Shown here piece by piece: positions 29,989-42,533 of a stretch of 64,000 nt of DNA. Both the position numbers and the translations under genes were made by a program. Below the pieces are notes generated by a model. The model ran no database searches. It was not told where the DNA came from and saw only the letters and a list, made by a program, of their open reading frames with translations. Position 1 is the stretch's first letter; the number at the start of each line of letters is the position of its first letter. The DNA is taken from positions 1-64,000 of the forward strand of contig NZ_JACFYF010000005.1 in the NCBI RefSeq assembly GCF_014050145.1, written 5' to 3'. This DNA is from Vibrio marinisediminis (GTDB taxonomy: Bacteria > Pseudomonadota > Gammaproteobacteria > Enterobacterales > Vibrionaceae).

Positions 29989-30179
29989 TATGCGCCTGCC
30001 TTCTCAGTCAAAACAGTTTTCACACGTGCGATATCACGGCGTACAGCTTTCAGAGTGTGAGTTTGCTGTAGTTGACCAGTTGCAGCTTGCATGCGCAAGT
30101 TGAACTGTTCACGTAGCAAATTCAATAGCTCTGCGTTAAGCTCTTCAACGTTTTTTTCGCGTAGATCTAGTGCTTTCAT
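29988..30179 (-). CDS. rpmC: 50S ribosomal protein L29
   Basis: 63 residues from [19 protein letters not shown] with [20 protein letters not shown], typical of the two-helix L29 at the exit tunnel. The ATG at 30179 overlaps the rplP stop codon (TGATG); the upstream GTG is inside rplP and less likely. Confidence 0.98.
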   Translation of the reverse strand: MKALDLREKNVEELNAELLNLLREQFNLRMQAATGQLQQTHTLKAVRRDIARVKTVLTEKAGA

Positions 30180-30589
30180 CACATCACCTGCTTAGTTACA
30201 AATGTAGTTTTGAATGGCAGTTTACGAGCCGCTAGGCGGAACGCTTCACGAGCCAATTCTTCAGGTACACCACCCATTTCGTACATTACCTTACCAGGTT
30301 GGATTTGGGCTACCCAGTACTCAACGTTACCTTTACCCTTACCCTGACGAACTTCAAGTGGTTTTTCTGTGATTGGTTTGTCTGGGAACACACGGATCCA
30401 GATTTTACCTTGACGCTTAACGTGACGTGTCATTGCACGACGTGCCGCTTCAATTTGACGAGCAGTTAGACGACCACGGCCAACAGCTTTAAGACCGAAT
30501 TCGCCGAAGCTTACATCAGTACCTTTAGCCAGACCACGGTTACGACCTGTCTGAACCTTACGGAACTTAGTACGTTTAGGTTGTAGCAT
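30179..30589 (-). CDS. rplP: 50S ribosomal protein L16
   Basis: 136 residues starting [20 protein letters not shown], with [20 protein letters not shown] and [21 protein letters not shown]16 helps position tRNA in the A site. It overlaps rpmC, indicating coupled translation. Confidence 0.99.
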
Positions 30590-30600
30590 CTGTCGACTCC

Positions 30601-31299
30601 TTACTTACGGCCTTTGCGCTGCTTCTTAGGCTTATCGCCTTTAGGCTCTACAGCGTTAGCTGCTGGCATACCGCCTAGAATCTCACCTTTGAAGATCCAA
30701 ACTTTAATGCCGATCACACCGTATTGAGTGTGAGCCGAAGAAGTTGCGTAATCAATGTCAGCACGTAGAGTGTGTAGAGGCACACGGCCTTCACGGTACC
30801 ACTCAGAACGTGCAATTTCAGCGCCGCCTAGACGGCCGCTTACTTCCACTTTGATGCCTTTAGCGCCTAGACGCATAGCATTTTGTACCGCGCGCTTCAT
30901 AGCACGACGGAACATAACGCGACGCTCTAGCTGAGACGCGATGCTATCACCAACAAGTTGAGCGTCAAGCTCAGGCTTACGTACTTCAGCGATGTTAATT
31001 TGCGCTGGTACACCTGCGATTTTCGCTACAGCTGCACGTAGTTTCTCTACGTCTTCGCCTTTTTTACCGATTACTACGCCTGGACGAGCAGTGTGAATAG
31101 TCACACGGATGCTTTTCGCAGGACGTTCGATAACGATGCGTGATAGTGATGCTTTTTTCAGTTCGCTTGTAAGGAACTGACGTACCTTGAAGTCGCCGTC
31201 TAGGTTGTCAGCGAAATCTTTGGTGTTAGCAAACCATGTAGCATTCCAAGGCTTAACGATGCCTAGACGAATACCATTTGGATGTACTTTTTGACCCAT
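30601..31299 (-). CDS. rpsC: 30S ribosomal protein S3
   Basis: 232 residues, [20 protein letters not shown] at the start, a KH-type RNA-binding domain ([20 protein letters not shown]) and a basic C-terminal tail ([13 protein letters not shown]). S3 lines the mRNA entry channel. S10 operon, between rplV and rplP. Confidence 0.99.
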   Translation of the reverse strand: MGQKVHPNGIRLGIVKPWNATWFANTKDFADNLDGDFKVRQFLTSELKKASLSRIVIERPAKSIRVTIHTARPGVVIGKKGEDVEKLRAAVAKIAGVPAQINIAEVRKPELDAQLVGDSIASQLERRVMFRRAMKRAVQNAMRLGAKGIKVEVSGRLGGAEIARSEWYREGRVPLHTLRADIDYATSSAHTQYGVIGIKVWIFKGEILGGMPAANAVEPKGDKPKKQRKGRK

Positions 31300-31318
31300 T
31301 GCTTACTCTCCTAGTCTC

Positions 31319-31651
31319 TTAGCGATCTGCTACAACAACAGTGATGTGGCTTGAACGCTTCAAGATACGATCCGCACGACCTTTAGCACGAGGCATAATA
31401 CGCTTCATGGTTGGGCCTTCATCTACGAAGATTTTAGCGACATTTAGATCGTCGATATCTGCACCTTCGTTGTGCTCCGCGTTCGCGATAGCTGATTCAA
31501 GAACTTTCTTGATTAGTTCAGCAGCTTTTTTGTTGCTGAATGTCAAGATTTCTAGAGCTTGATCAACTGACTTACCACGAATTTGATCTGCAACTAAGCG
31601 AGCTTTCTGAGGAGAAATGCGAGCAAAGTTATGTTTAGCTAATGCTTCCAT
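31319..31651 (-). CDS. rplV: 50S ribosomal protein L22
   Basis: 110 residues from [20 protein letters not shown], with the exit-tunnel beta-hairpin region [20 protein letters not shown]. The second of two adjacent ATG codons is chosen because AGGAG lies six bases upstream of it. S10 operon. Confidence 0.98.
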   Translation of the reverse strand: MEALAKHNFARISPQKARLVADQIRGKSVDQALEILTFSNKKAAELIKKVLESAIANAEHNEGADIDDLNVAKIFVDEGPTMKRIMPRAKGRADRILKRSSHITVVVADR

Positions 31652-31661
31652 CATTTACTCC

Positions 31662-31952
<291 letters not shown>

Positions 31953-31959
31953 TTATAGA

Positions 31960-32784
31960 TTATTTGTTACGACGACGTACAATGTACTTGTCAGTGCGTT
32001 TGTTCTTACGAGTCTTAAAGCCTTTAGTTGGCATACCCCATGGTGATACTGGGTGACGACCGCCTGATGTACGACCTTCACCACCACCGTGTGGGTGATC
32101 AACCGGGTTCATTACCACACCGCGAACGGTTGGACGAACACCACGCCAGCGCTTAGCACCAGCTTTGCCTAATTCACGTAGCATGTGCTCAGAGTTGCCT
32201 ACTTCACCGATTGTTGCACGGCCTTCAGACAATACTTTGCGCATTTCGCCAGAACGTAGACGGATAGTTACATATGAACCGTCGCGAGCAACGATTTGAG
32301 CATATGCACCAGCCGAACGAGCTAGCTGACCACCTTTACCAGGTTTAAGTTCAACGTTGTGTACAGTTGAACCTACTGGGATGTTACGCATTGGAAGCGT
32401 GTTACCAGTTTTGATTGGTGCGTCAACACCAGACTGGATTGCATCACCAGATTTTAGACCTTTAGGTGCTAGGATGTAACGACGCTCACCGTCTGCGTAC
32501 AGAACTAGAGCGATGTTAGCGCTACGGTTTGGATCGTATTCTAGACGTTCAACTTTCGCTGGGATACCGTCTTTAGTACGTTTAAAGTCAATTAGACGGT
32601 AATGGTGCTTATGACCACCACCGATGTGACGTACTGTAATACGACCGTTGTTGTTACGACCGCCATTCTTAGAGTTTTTCTCTAGAAGTGGTGCGTAAGG
32701 CTTACCCTTGTGTAGGTCAGCGTTAACAACTTTAACAACGTGACGACGACCAGGGGAAGTCGGCTTACATTTAACAATAGCCAT
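31960..32784 (-). CDS. rplB: 50S ribosomal protein L2
   Basis: 274 residues with [20 protein letters not shown] at the start and the peptidyl-transferase-proximal block [20 protein letters not shown] near the C-terminus. L2 is needed for subunit association. S10 operon. Confidence 0.99.
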   Translation of the reverse strand: MAIVKCKPTSPGRRHVVKVVNADLHKGKPYAPLLEKNSKNGGRNNNGRITVRHIGGGHKHHYRLIDFKRTKDGIPAKVERLEYDPNRSANIALVLYADGERRYILAPKGLKSGDAIQSGVDAPIKTGNTLPMRNIPVGSTVHNVELKPGKGGQLARSAGAYAQIVARDGSYVTIRLRSGEMRKVLSEGRATIGEVGNSEHMLRELGKAGAKRWRGVRPTVRGVVMNPVDHPHGGGEGRTSGGRHPVSPWGMPTKGFKTRKNKRTDKYIVRRRNK

Positions 32785-32800
32785 TTCTCAACTACTCCTG

Positions 32801-33103
32801 TTATTCCGCGCCGCCAACAAAGTCAAGATCTTGACCTTCGTTCAAAGTAACGTACGCTTTCTTAACGTCGCTGCGGCGACCTTGGCGTAGACCTTGACGT
32901 TTGGTCTTACCCTTAGTGATAAGAGTATTTACAGACTTAACTTCAACTTCAAATAGCTTTTCTACAGCTGCTTTGATCTCTTTCTTAGTTGCATCTTTAG
33001 CTACTTTGAAAACGATAGTGTTCGCTTTCTCTGCAGCCATAGTTGCTTTTTCAGAGATGTGCGGAGCACGTAGAACTTTTAGGATACGTTCTTCAGTGAT
33101 CAT
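32801..33103 (-). CDS. rplW: 50S ribosomal protein L23
   Basis: 100 residues with [20 protein letters not shown] and [21 protein letters not shown]23 is the docking site for trigger factor and SRP at the tunnel exit. Its ATG overlaps the rplD stop by four bases (ATGA). Confidence 0.99.
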   Translation of the reverse strand: MITEERILKVLRAPHISEKATMAAEKANTIVFKVAKDATKKEIKAAVEKLFEVEVKSVNTLITKGKTKRQGLRQGRRSDVKKAYVTLNEGQDLDFVGGAE

Positions 33104-33702
33104 GCTAGCATCTCCTCAACTTGTTTAACTGCGTCTGCAGTCATTAGTACTTTGTCAAATGCAATTAGAGATACTGGATCAATACCAGCAACATCACGTG
33201 CATCAACTTTGTACAGGTTACGAGCCGCTAAGAATAGATTTTCATCTACTTCGCCAGTAACGATTAGTACATCGTTAAGCTCAAGCTCTTTAAGCTTAGC
33301 TACTAGCTCTTTAGTTTTCGGCGCTTCTACAGAGAAGTTATCAACAACGATTAGACGCTCTTGACGAACTAGCTCAGAAAGAATGCTCTTCATAGCACCG
33401 CGGTACATTTTCTTGTTTACTTTTTGGCTGTGATCTTGAGTTTTCGCAGCAAAAGTAACACCACCTGAACGCCAGATTGGGCTACGAATTGTACCAGCAC
33501 GTGCACGGCCAGTACCTTTTTGGCGCCATGGCTTAGCGCCACCGCCAGAAACTTCTGAACGTGTTTTTTGAGCGCGTGTACCTTGACGAGCACCTGCTGC
33601 AAACGCAACAACTACTTGGTGTACAAGAGCTTCGTTAAACTCACGTCCGAAAGTAGTTTCAGAAACAGTCAGTGCATCAGCACCTTTAACCATAAGTTCC
33701 AT
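33100..33702 (-). CDS. rplD: 50S ribosomal protein L4
   Basis: 200 residues with the basic tunnel loop [20 protein letters not shown] and [20 protein letters not shown]. Besides its structural role, L4 in E. coli represses its own S10 operon through the leader RNA, here at 34676-34973. The product begins [13 protein letters not shown]. Confidence 0.99.
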   Translation of the reverse strand: MELMVKGADALTVSETTFGREFNEALVHQVVVAFAAGARQGTRAQKTRSEVSGGGAKPWRQKGTGRARAGTIRSPIWRSGGVTFAAKTQDHSQKVNKKMYRGAMKSILSELVRQERLIVVDNFSVEAPKTKELVAKLKELELNDVLIVTGEVDENLFLAARNLYKVDARDVAGIDPVSLIAFDKVLMTADAVKQVEEMLA

Positions 33703-33719
33703 TACTTACTCCTGAGACG

Positions 33720-34349
33720 TTATGCTTTAATAGCTGGTTTAACGATCACGTTGCCACCAACTGCGCCTGGGACTGCACCTTTAATAAGAAGCAGATTGCG
33801 CTCAGCGTCAACACGTACGATCTCTAGGTTTTGAGTCGTTACACGCTCAGCACCCATGTGACCTGCCATTTTCTTGCCTTTAAACACGCGACCTGGAGTT
33901 TGACATTGGCCAATTGAACCCGGTGCACGGTGAGACAATGAGTTACCGTGAGTCATATCTTGAGTACGGAAGTTCCAACGCTTAACAGCGCCTTGGAAGC
34001 CCTTACCTTTAGATGTACCAGTAACGTCTACTTTTTTAGTTTCGTTGAATAGTTCAACTGTTAGCTCAGCGCCAACTGCAAACTCTTCACCGTTTTCCAA
34101 ACGGAATTCCCAAAGACCACGACCAGCTTCTACACCTGCTTTAGCAAAGTGACCAGCTTCTGGTTTAGTAACGCGGTTAGCTTTCTTAGTTCCAGCAGTA
34201 ACTTGGATTGCTGCGTAGCCGTCTGTATCAAGTGATTTAACTTGAGTTACACGGTTCGCTTCAACCTCAACAACTGTTACTGGGATAGAAACGCCTTCTT
34301 CAGTAAATACGCGGGTCATACCCACTTTACGACCGATTAGACCAATCAT
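33720..34349 (-). CDS. rplC: 50S ribosomal protein L3
   Basis: 209 residues, [20 protein letters not shown], with the conserved loop [20 protein letters not shown] and [20 protein letters not shown] near the peptidyl transferase centre. The Gln in GQCQTPGRV is the residue methylated by PrmB in relatives. S10 operon, second gene. Confidence 0.99.
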   Translation of the reverse strand: MIGLIGRKVGMTRVFTEEGVSIPVTVVEVEANRVTQVKSLDTDGYAAIQVTAGTKKANRVTKPEAGHFAKAGVEAGRGLWEFRLENGEEFAVGAELTVELFNETKKVDVTGTSKGKGFQGAVKRWNFRTQDMTHGNSLSHRAPGSIGQCQTPGRVFKGKKMAGHMGAERVTTQNLEIVRVDAERNLLLIKGAVPGAVGGNVIVKPAIKA

Positions 34350-34363
34350 TATTCTAATCTCCC

Positions 34364-34973
<610 letters not shown>

Positions 34974-34979
34974 CGTCGC

Positions 34980-35007
34980 ATTATACAGATCACAGTTTTA
35001 TCTGCAA
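34980..35007 (-). promoter_or_regulatory. S10 operon promoter
   Basis: Minus strand -35 TTGCAG (35007-35002), a 16-base spacer and consensus -10 TATAAT (34985-34980). Transcription would start near 34973. Confidence 0.75.
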
Positions 35008-35079
35008 GCATCGCGTGAAAAATAAACGTAATTTCTTTTAAGCCATTGATGTTCAAATAAACAGCATTAGCTAGAAAAC

Positions 35080-35111
35080 AAAACGCAGCTTGCGATGACA
35101 AACTGCGTTTA
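35080..35111 (-). terminator. Terminator of rnr-rlmB
   Basis: Minus strand AAACGCAG and CTGCGTTT pair around a 14-base loop, followed by TGTTTT. It lies between the rlmB stop codon and the S10 promoter. Confidence 0.65.
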
Positions 35112-35177
35112 AATTTGCACAACGTTATCTCAAAGAATCATCGACGATAACTTTATATCTCTTCAAGATATGTAGCG

Positions 35178-35915
35178 TTATAGCATGCGTTGGCGCACTG
35201 CCTCAAACAAGCAAATACCCGATGCTACTGATACGTTTAAGCTAGAAACGCTACCCGCCATTGGAATTTTGATCAGGTCATCACACGTTTCGCGCGTTAG
35301 GCGACGCATACCATCACCTTCCGCACCCATCACGATAGCGAGCTTGCCGGTTAATTTTGCTTGATAGATATCATGAGTCGCTTCACCCGCCGTACCGACA
35401 AACCATACGCCCTGCTCTTGCAATGCACGCATAGTTCGAGCAAGGTTTGTCACGCGAACCAAAGGCACGACTTCTGCTGCACCACAAGCTACTTTGCTTA
35501 CTGTCGCGGTAATTTGTGCCGATCTATCTTTTGGTACAATAATCGCCGCAACACCAGCCGCATCTGCATTACGCAAACATGCACCTAGATTATGCGGGTC
35601 AGTGACGCCATCTAGCACTAATATCAATGGTGATTCATGCTGCGCCAAAATGTCATCGAGATCATTTTCATTAAGTTGTTTAGCTGGCTTCACGCGAGCG
35701 ATAACGCCTTGGTGGTTCGCACCTTGCGCTTTATCATCCAGAGTTTTACGCCCCATTTGTTGAATAGAGACACCACATCTTTGCAGCTCATTCAAAATTG
35801 GCATTAAACGGTCATCTTGACGACCTTTTAAAACATACGCTTCAATGAAACGTTCTGGTTCGCGTTCCAATACTGCTTTTACAGCATGGATACCATAAAG
35901 AAATTCGTTACTCAT
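35178..35915 (-). CDS. rlmB: 23S rRNA (guanosine-2251-2'-O)-methyltransferase RlmB
   Basis: SpoU/TrmH-type methyltransferase that modifies G2251 in the P loop of 23S rRNA. 245 residues: an N-terminal substrate-binding domain ([20 protein letters not shown]) and the trefoil-knot motifs [34 protein letters not shown] and [18 protein letters not shown]. It follows rnr after 24 bases, an arrangement conserved in gammaproteobacteria. Confidence 0.97.
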   Translation of the reverse strand: MSNEFLYGIHAVKAVLEREPERFIEAYVLKGRQDDRLMPILNELQRCGVSIQQMGRKTLDDKAQGANHQGVIARVKPAKQLNENDLDDILAQHESPLILVLDGVTDPHNLGACLRNADAAGVAAIIVPKDRSAQITATVSKVACGAAEVVPLVRVTNLARTMRALQEQGVWFVGTAGEATHDIYQAKLTGKLAIVMGAEGDGMRRLTRETCDDLIKIPMAGSVSSLNVSVASGICLFEAVRQRML

Positions 35916-35939
35916 TTTCTAAACCTGTTGTTGAAACGA

Positions 35940-38411
35940 CTATTCGCTCTTAGCGCTGCGCTTCCCTTTTTTGGAATTGCTGTGCGGTTTTTTCTTACGT
36001 GCTTTTCTCACTTTCGGCTTCTTCGCTTCGCCTTTAGCTTCAGATTTCTCTGCAGGCTTCGCTGGGCGTTTAGCTGGTTCAATCGCAGGTTTTGCTTTGC
36101 GCTCTCCACGATCACCCGTTGCCGCTCGTTTTTTGGCTTTGGCTTTTTGCTGAGCCTCAACCGCACGTTTTTTAGCCGTCTTACCTTCGCCGCGTAGCTT
36201 ACGACTTGTTTCAACTAATGCAAAGTCAATTTGGCGATCATCAAGGTTTACCGCTTGCACTTTCACTTTCACTGCATCACCAAGTCGGTAAATTGCACCG
36301 AAGCTTTCACCGATAAGTCTTTGACCAATTGGGTCAAAATGGTAATAGTCATTGGCAAGAGATGAAATATGAACCAAACCATCGATATGAAGTTCAGTTA
36401 AGCGGACAAAGAAACCAAAACTGGTCACGTTAGCAATCACGCCCTCAAGTTCATCACCAACATGGTCTTGCATATATTCACATTTAAGCCAATCAGACAC
36501 TTCACGCGTTGCGTCATCAGCTCGGCGCTCTGTCATCGAACATTGCTCACCATAGAAGTCCATGTCATCGAATGAATAATGGTAACCGCCCGTTGGCGTC
36601 CAACGGTCTTGAGTGCGGCCTTCTTCTTTCGCAATCAAGTATTTGATCGCACGATGTAATAGCAAATCAGGGTAACGACGAATTGGTGAAGTGAAGTGCG
36701 AATAGCGCTTCAGTGCCAAACCAAAGTGACCACAGTTATCTGCGTTGTATACCGCTTGCTTCATCGAGCGCAGCAGCATTGTTTGAATAAGCTCTTTATC
36801 TTGACGCTCAGCGATTTGCTTAACTAACTCAGCGTAATCGGTTGGTGAAGGTTCTAAGCCACCGCCAAGGTTAAGACCAAGCTCGCCAAGAAAATCACGG
36901 AAACCTTGTAGGCGGATCTCTCCTGGCGTTTCATGGATACGATACAACGCCGCTTCTTTCGCTTTTTCAACCAAAGATGCAGAGGCGATGTTAGCCAAAA
37001 TCATGCATTCTTCGATCAATTTGTGTGCATCGTTACGGATCACTGGTTCAATGCGATCGATCTTACGCTCCGCATTGAAGACGAATTTAGTTTCAACCGT
37101 TTCAAATTCAATCGCACCACGGTTGTCACGAGCCACTTTCAGCACTTTGTACATTTTGTGCAGTTCTTCAAGGTGCGGAACTAGTGGTGCGTAACGTTCA
37201 CGCAGTTCTTCATCACCATCTAACACAGCGCCAACTTTGTTGTAAGTCAGACGGGCATGTGAATTCATGACCGCTTCATAATGCTTGTAGCTTGAAAGCT
37301 TGCCACTCGCCGAGATGGTCATTTCACATACCATACACAGGCGATCTACTTGTGGGTTAAGTGAACACAAGCCGTTAGACAGCACTTCAGGTAGCATTGG
37401 TACTACTTGTGATGGGAAGTAAACTGAGTTACCGCGGTTAATGGCTTCTTTGTCCAATGCGGTATTTGGGCGAACATAATAGCTAACATCAGCAATAGCT
37501 ACCCATAAGCGCCAACCGCCGCCTTTTTTCGCTTCACAGTAAACCGCATCATCGAAGTCACGCGCATCTTCACCATCGATAGTCATCAACGGCAATTGTC
37601 GTAAATCAACACGACCCGCTTTTGCTTCTTCTGGTACTTCTTCGCCTAGGTTTTCAATCTGCTTATCGACCGCTTCCGGCCATTCGTGTGGGATCTGGTG
37701 AGTACGAATCGCAATTTGCGTTTCCATACCCGGTGCCATTTTTTCGCCCAACACTTCGACAACTTGTCCCATCATGCCACGAGAACGAGTACCACGGTCG
37801 GTGATTTCAATCACGACGACATTACCCATACGAGCCGTTGATTTATGCTCATTTGGGATCAAAATATCTTGGCAAATTCGTGAATCATCAGGCACGACAT
37901 AAGAGTAGCCATACTCAAGGAAGAAACGACCAACGATTTGCGTTTTACGCTCTTCTAATACGCGAACCAAACGACCTTCCTTGCGACCACGCTTAGAGTT
38001 GTCTGTTGGTTGCACTAAAACATAATCACCATGGATGATGTTTTTCATTTGATGGTGAGGCAGCACGATGTCGTTATCCTTGCCGGTACTACCTTCAGGG
38101 CGAACCCAACCATGTCCGTCTTTATGACCGATCACATAACCTTTCACCATTTCTAGCTTTTCAGGTAATGCGTAGCATTGACGACGAGTAAAGACCAGTT
38201 GACCGTCACGCTCCATCGCGCGTAGGCGACGACGTAGCCCTTCGTATTGATCTTCACCTTTAAGTTTCAATGCTTCAAACAGATCATTGCGGTTCATAGG
38301 AACCCCAGCCTGTTTCAAGAACTCGAGAATGAACTCACGGCTTGGAATCGGATTTTCGTAATTTTCTGATTCACGATCAGCGAACGGATCGTTATGGATT
38401 TGGTCTGACAT
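35940..38411 (-). CDS. rnr: Exoribonuclease R (RNase R)
   Basis: Processive 3'-5' exoribonuclease that degrades structured RNA and takes part in rRNA quality control. The 823 residues contain an N-terminal winged-helix region, cold-shock domains, the RNB catalytic domain ([17 protein letters not shown] with the metal-binding aspartates, [17 protein letters not shown]) and an S1 domain ([20 protein letters not shown]). A long Lys/Ala/Arg-rich tail starts at about residue 740. The ATG at 38411 is preferred; a TTG four codons upstream has no better support. Confidence 0.96.
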   Translation of the reverse strand: MSDQIHNDPFADRESENYENPIPSREFILEFLKQAGVPMNRNDLFEALKLKGEDQYEGLRRRLRAMERDGQLVFTRRQCYALPEKLEMVKGYVIGHKDGHGWVRPEGSTGKDNDIVLPHHQMKNIIHGDYVLVQPTDNSKRGRKEGRLVRVLEERKTQIVGRFFLEYGYSYVVPDDSRICQDILIPNEHKSTARMGNVVVIEITDRGTRSRGMMGQVVEVLGEKMAPGMETQIAIRTHQIPHEWPEAVDKQIENLGEEVPEEAKAGRVDLRQLPLMTIDGEDARDFDDAVYCEAKKGGGWRLWVAIADVSYYVRPNTALDKEAINRGNSVYFPSQVVPMLPEVLSNGLCSLNPQVDRLCMVCEMTISASGKLSSYKHYEAVMNSHARLTYNKVGAVLDGDEELRERYAPLVPHLEELHKMYKVLKVARDNRGAIEFETVETKFVFNAERKIDRIEPVIRNDAHKLIEECMILANIASASLVEKAKEAALYRIHETPGEIRLQGFRDFLGELGLNLGGGLEPSPTDYAELVKQIAERQDKELIQTMLLRSMKQAVYNADNCGHFGLALKRYSHFTSPIRRYPDLLLHRAIKYLIAKEEGRTQDRWTPTGGYHYSFDDMDFYGEQCSMTERRADDATREVSDWLKCEYMQDHVGDELEGVIANVTSFGFFVRLTELHIDGLVHISSLANDYYHFDPIGQRLIGESFGAIYRLGDAVKVKVQAVNLDDRQIDFALVETSRKLRGEGKTAKKRAVEAQQKAKAKKRAATGDRGERKAKPAIEPAKRPAKPAEKSEAKGEAKKPKVRKARKKKPHSNSKKGKRSAKSE

Positions 38412-38445
38412 AAGCAAGCCCAATTAGCAAGGAAGGTATGTGGCT

Positions 38446-38451
38446 ATTATA
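38446..38451 (-). promoter_or_regulatory. -10 element of the likely rnr promoter
   Basis: Minus strand TATAAT about 35 bases before the rnr start. The expected -35 position holds TGTAGG, a poor match, and lies within an inverted repeat GTAACC-N11-GGTTAC (38465-38487) that might be a regulator site. Confidence 0.4.
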
Positions 38452-38552
38452 TCCGACTAACGAGGTAACCTACAGCTTACTGGTTACAAAAAGGAAAAAT
38501 AGCTACGCTATTTTCATAACTTAGCCAACCATAACGCAGGGAATTGTCAGTA

Positions 38553-38566
38553 GTGATCAAGATCAC
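38553..38566. promoter_or_regulatory. CRP-like palindrome upstream of the amidohydrolase
   Basis: GTGATCAAGATCAC matches the core GTGA-N6-TCAC of the CRP site. It stands 21 bases upstream of the PurR-like operator. The distance to any -10 is not a standard class II spacing, so activation or repression is undecided. Confidence 0.5.
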
Positions 38567-38586
38567 GCTTCAATGCAATTTATAAA

Positions 38587-38598
38587 GCAAACGTTTGC
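38587..38598. promoter_or_regulatory. PurR-like operator upstream of the amidohydrolase
   Basis: GCAAACGTTTGC is a perfect 12-base palindrome and the core of the E. coli PurR operator; over the full 16-base consensus there is one mismatch. A TATAAA that could be a -10 directly precedes it (38581-38586), so a bound repressor would cover the start of transcription. Other LacI-family proteins with a central CG cannot be excluded. Confidence 0.6.
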
Positions 38599-38666
38599 AA
38601 TGGATCACCCTTATTGCGATATTCAGCGCCAATTTCCTATCCCCCTTTTTAGGTTTGGTTATCTAT

Positions 38667-40070
38667 ATGAAACGCACTTTACTCGCTACCGCTATTGCCA
38701 GCTTAGGTCTATTTTCTGCTTTTTCTCATGCCGAAGAGCAAGCTGATTTGATGATCACCGATGCTATGGTTCTTACTATGAATCAAGACAAAACCGTTTA
38801 CCAAAACGGTACTGTGGTAATCAAAGACAATAAAATTATCGCTGTTGGCGATGAGTCGTTAGAGAAGCAATACAAAGCAGATAAAGTACTGGATGTTGAT
38901 GGCGACATTGTTATGCCGGGTCTTATCAATACACATACTCACGTTTCAATGACGGTGTTCCGTTCATTAGCGGATGACGTGCCTGATCGCTTGCACCGCT
39001 ACATTTTCCCATTAGAAGCCAAACTAGTGTCTCGCGACATGGTGCGCATCGGTGCCAACCTAGGTAACGTTGAAATGCTAAAAGGTGGGGTGACCACTTA
39101 TGCTGACATGTACTACTTTGAAGACGAAGTAGCGAAAACTGTCGACAAAATTGGTATGCGCGCAATCCTAGGTGAAACCATCATCAAGTTCCCTGTCGCT
39201 TCAGCGAAAAATGCTGACGCAGGTATTGATTACACGCTTAATTTTATTGAAGAATACAAAAATCACCCACGCATTACACCAGCGTTCGCTCCTCATGCGC
39301 CGTACACCAACACCACAGAAACCTTGCAGAAAGTCGCAAAACTTTCATTAGAGCATGATGTTCCTGTGATGATTCACCTTGCGGAATCTGACCGTGAAGA
39401 GGAAAAGATTGCGGAACGATCAAAGGGTCTATCGCCAGTTGAATATATGGACAGTATTGGCGCACTAAACAAAAACCTTGTTGGTGCACATATGATCCTA
39501 GTGGACGACAAAGATATTGAGCTGGTTAAAAAAGCCGATATGGGTGTTGCGCACAATATGAGTGCAAACATCAAATCAGCAAAAGGCGTATCACCTGCAC
39601 TTAAAATGTATGATCAAGACGTGCGCATCGGTCTAGGTACTGACGGTCCTATGTCTGGCAACACACTGAGCACCATCGATGAATTTAACCAAGTGGCTAA
39701 AGTTCACAAGCTAGTAAACAAAGACCGCGCAGCAATGCCACCAATTAAAGTCATTGATATGGCAACGATGGGCGCAGCAAAAGCACTGCATATGGAAGAT
39801 AAAATTGGTTCACTTGAAACTGGCAAACTGGCTGACATCATCGTAATCGATACCAAAGCGCCGAATATGATTCCTGTTTACAACCCATACTCTGCATTGG
39901 TTTACTCAGCAAACTCAGCTAACGTTCGCCACTCTATTGTGGATGGCAAATTGCTAATGAAAGATCGCCAAATCCTAACAGTAGATGAAGAACAAATTCG
40001 TAAAGAAGCACTAGCGTTTACCCAAGTCGTGCGTGATACCGTGATTGCATCAGGTGAAGTTGTTCAATAA
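38667..40070 (+). CDS. Exported amidohydrolase of the nucleoside-type deaminase (MtaD/TrzA) family
   Basis: A 467-residue precursor with a signal peptide (TLLATAIASLGLFSAFSHA, cleavage near 22), so the enzyme should be periplasmic. The metal-dependent hydrolase core shows H90-T-H92 (LINTHTHVS), H237 (MIHLAESD), H275/H296 and D326 (GLGTDGPMSGN). Its closest recognisable relatives are S-adenosylhomocysteine, methylthioadenosine and atrazine-type deaminases, suggesting deamination of a purine nucleoside or similar ring. The PurR-like operator supports a purine link. Substrate is inferred. The start is set by the signal peptide; the ribosome-binding site is weak. Confidence 0.8.
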   Translation: MKRTLLATAIASLGLFSAFSHAEEQADLMITDAMVLTMNQDKTVYQNGTVVIKDNKIIAVGDESLEKQYKADKVLDVDGDIVMPGLINTHTHVSMTVFRSLADDVPDRLHRYIFPLEAKLVSRDMVRIGANLGNVEMLKGGVTTYADMYYFEDEVAKTVDKIGMRAILGETIIKFPVASAKNADAGIDYTLNFIEEYKNHPRITPAFAPHAPYTNTTETLQKVAKLSLEHDVPVMIHLAESDREEEKIAERSKGLSPVEYMDSIGALNKNLVGAHMILVDDKDIELVKKADMGVAHNMSANIKSAKGVSPALKMYDQDVRIGLGTDGPMSGNTLSTIDEFNQVAKVHKLVNKDRAAMPPIKVIDMATMGAAKALHMEDKIGSLETGKLADIIVIDTKAPNMIPVYNPYSALVYSANSANVRHSIVDGKLLMKDRQILTVDEEQIRKEALAFTQVVRDTVIASGEVVQ

Positions 40071-40090
40071 CTAACTCTGTTCTAGATAAC

Positions 40091-40120
40091 AAAAATGCCC
40101 AGCAATCGCTGGGCATTTTT
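40091..40120. terminator. Bidirectional terminator between the amidohydrolase and motX
   Basis: AAAAATGCCCAGC / GCTGGGCATTTTT with an AATC loop: a long perfect stem with A and T runs, placed between two convergent genes. Confidence 0.9.
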
Positions 40121-40150
40121 GTAAGTGCAGGTTTTAAAATTTTTTATCGC

Positions 40151-40786
40151 TTACCAGAAAGTATCACGACGCTTAGCGCGAGCGATGATGTTATCTGGCA
40201 TGCGACGCTCAAGACCATCTCTCAAGCGCGAAATGCGTTTATGTTGTCGCTGATCGGCAGTCACCGAGTTATATAGCCAACGATAGGCGTCTTCATAATC
40301 TAATGGGCTACCGTAATCACGCAAAAGCAGTTCTGCGAGATGAATACGTGCATTAAGGTTCCCCATAGCCGCCGCTTCACGTAGATACGGAATCGCCCGC
40401 TCTTTATCTTGCTGCACCAAAGTACCGCGAGAATAATAGCGCCCCAACTGCTCTAACGCAGTTGGCAAACCTTGGTGAGCTGCGTTTTCCATATAGTAAA
40501 GTCCAAGCTCGACATCTTGGTCAACACATACGCCCCACGCCAGCATATCTCCGTATAGAAACTCATACGACGGTAAGCTAATACGTGTCGCACGCGCGAC
40601 AATATCTTCGACCAACTGGCAGTTGTCCGCTTTCACTTGCTCTAAATGTTTACTCTGTTCGATCAGTTTGATTAGTTCAGCTTCGGAATATATCGGCACT
40701 GGCCCACCGATATCAGTCACGCTGGCGTAACTGAAGGTCGCGCTCAATGTCATCATCAACGAAGCTGCCACTGTTCGTAGCTTCAT
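40151..40786 (-). CDS. motX: Sodium-driven polar flagellar motor protein MotX
   Basis: Periplasmic T-ring component needed, with MotY, to assemble the PomAB stator around the polar flagellar motor of Vibrio. The 211-residue precursor has a signal peptide (VAASLMMTLSATFSYA) and Sel1-type repeats (ELGLYYMENAAHQGLPTALE, RAIPYLREAAAMGNLNARI). It ends in RRDTFW. The length equals that of described Vibrio MotX. A strong sigma-28 promoter upstream and distance from other flagellar genes are as expected for motX. Confidence 0.92.
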   Translation of the reverse strand: MKLRTVAASLMMTLSATFSYASVTDIGGPVPIYSEAELIKLIEQSKHLEQVKADNCQLVEDIVARATRISLPSYEFLYGDMLAWGVCVDQDVELGLYYMENAAHQGLPTALEQLGRYYSRGTLVQQDKERAIPYLREAAAMGNLNARIHLAELLLRDYGSPLDYEDAYRWLYNSVTADQRQHKRISRLRDGLERRMPDNIIARAKRRDTFW

Positions 40787-40854
40787 ACCTGCACTCTTTG
40801 TTGAATTCGATGCCTACCCTGACTTAATAGCAAGCAGAGCTAGGTTCGATAACT

Positions 40855-40881
40855 TTATCGGCAAAGTTGGTAAAGTCTTTA
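40855..40881 (-). promoter_or_regulatory. Sigma-28 (FliA) promoter of motX
   Basis: Minus strand TAAAGACT (40881-40874), an 11-base spacer and GCCGATAA (40862-40855), an exact -10 and near-exact -35 match to the FliA consensus TAAAGTTT-N11-GCCGATAA. The leader to motX is about 60 bases. Confidence 0.88.
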
Positions 40882-40995
40882 GACAAAATTTGCCGCGAGT
40901 TGGCAATAGTTTGCCACAAGATGTTGAAAAAACCAGCAACCATTTGCGATTCAGTCGCCTGCGTTCACGAAATGCTCGAGTAAATAACAGCCAAT

Positions 40996-41022
40996 AAAAA
41001 AGCCGACCCTGAGGTCGGCTTT
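40996..41022 (-). terminator. Terminator of purA
   Basis: AAAGCCGACC / GGTCGGCTTT with a CTGA loop, followed on the minus strand by TTTTTTATTG. It insulates motX from purA transcription. Confidence 0.88.
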
Positions 41023-41056
41023 CATCAAACTATGTAACGTATTATTTAGATTCGAA

Positions 41057-42397
<1,341 letters not shown>

Positions 42398-42533
42398 TTA
42401 AAAAAGGATTTTAGCACCGAATTAGCTCGCTTGCAGTCATTTTTTAATCATGCATGCGTAATGTACTGCTTATAGGTTTTGAGTTGATAAAAGAATGGGC
42501 AGACTCAACCCGCTAGATTATATGCTGATAATT

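Noticed and set aside
36008-36214. Lys/Arg-rich small frame at the rnr 3' end
   Set aside because: It is a shifted frame of the low-complexity basic tail of RNase R.
38496-38514. AAAATAGC-TAC-GCTATTTT hairpin resembling a terminator
   Set aside because: It lies upstream of the rnr promoter with no gene ending there, so it cannot serve as a terminator; at most it is an operator.
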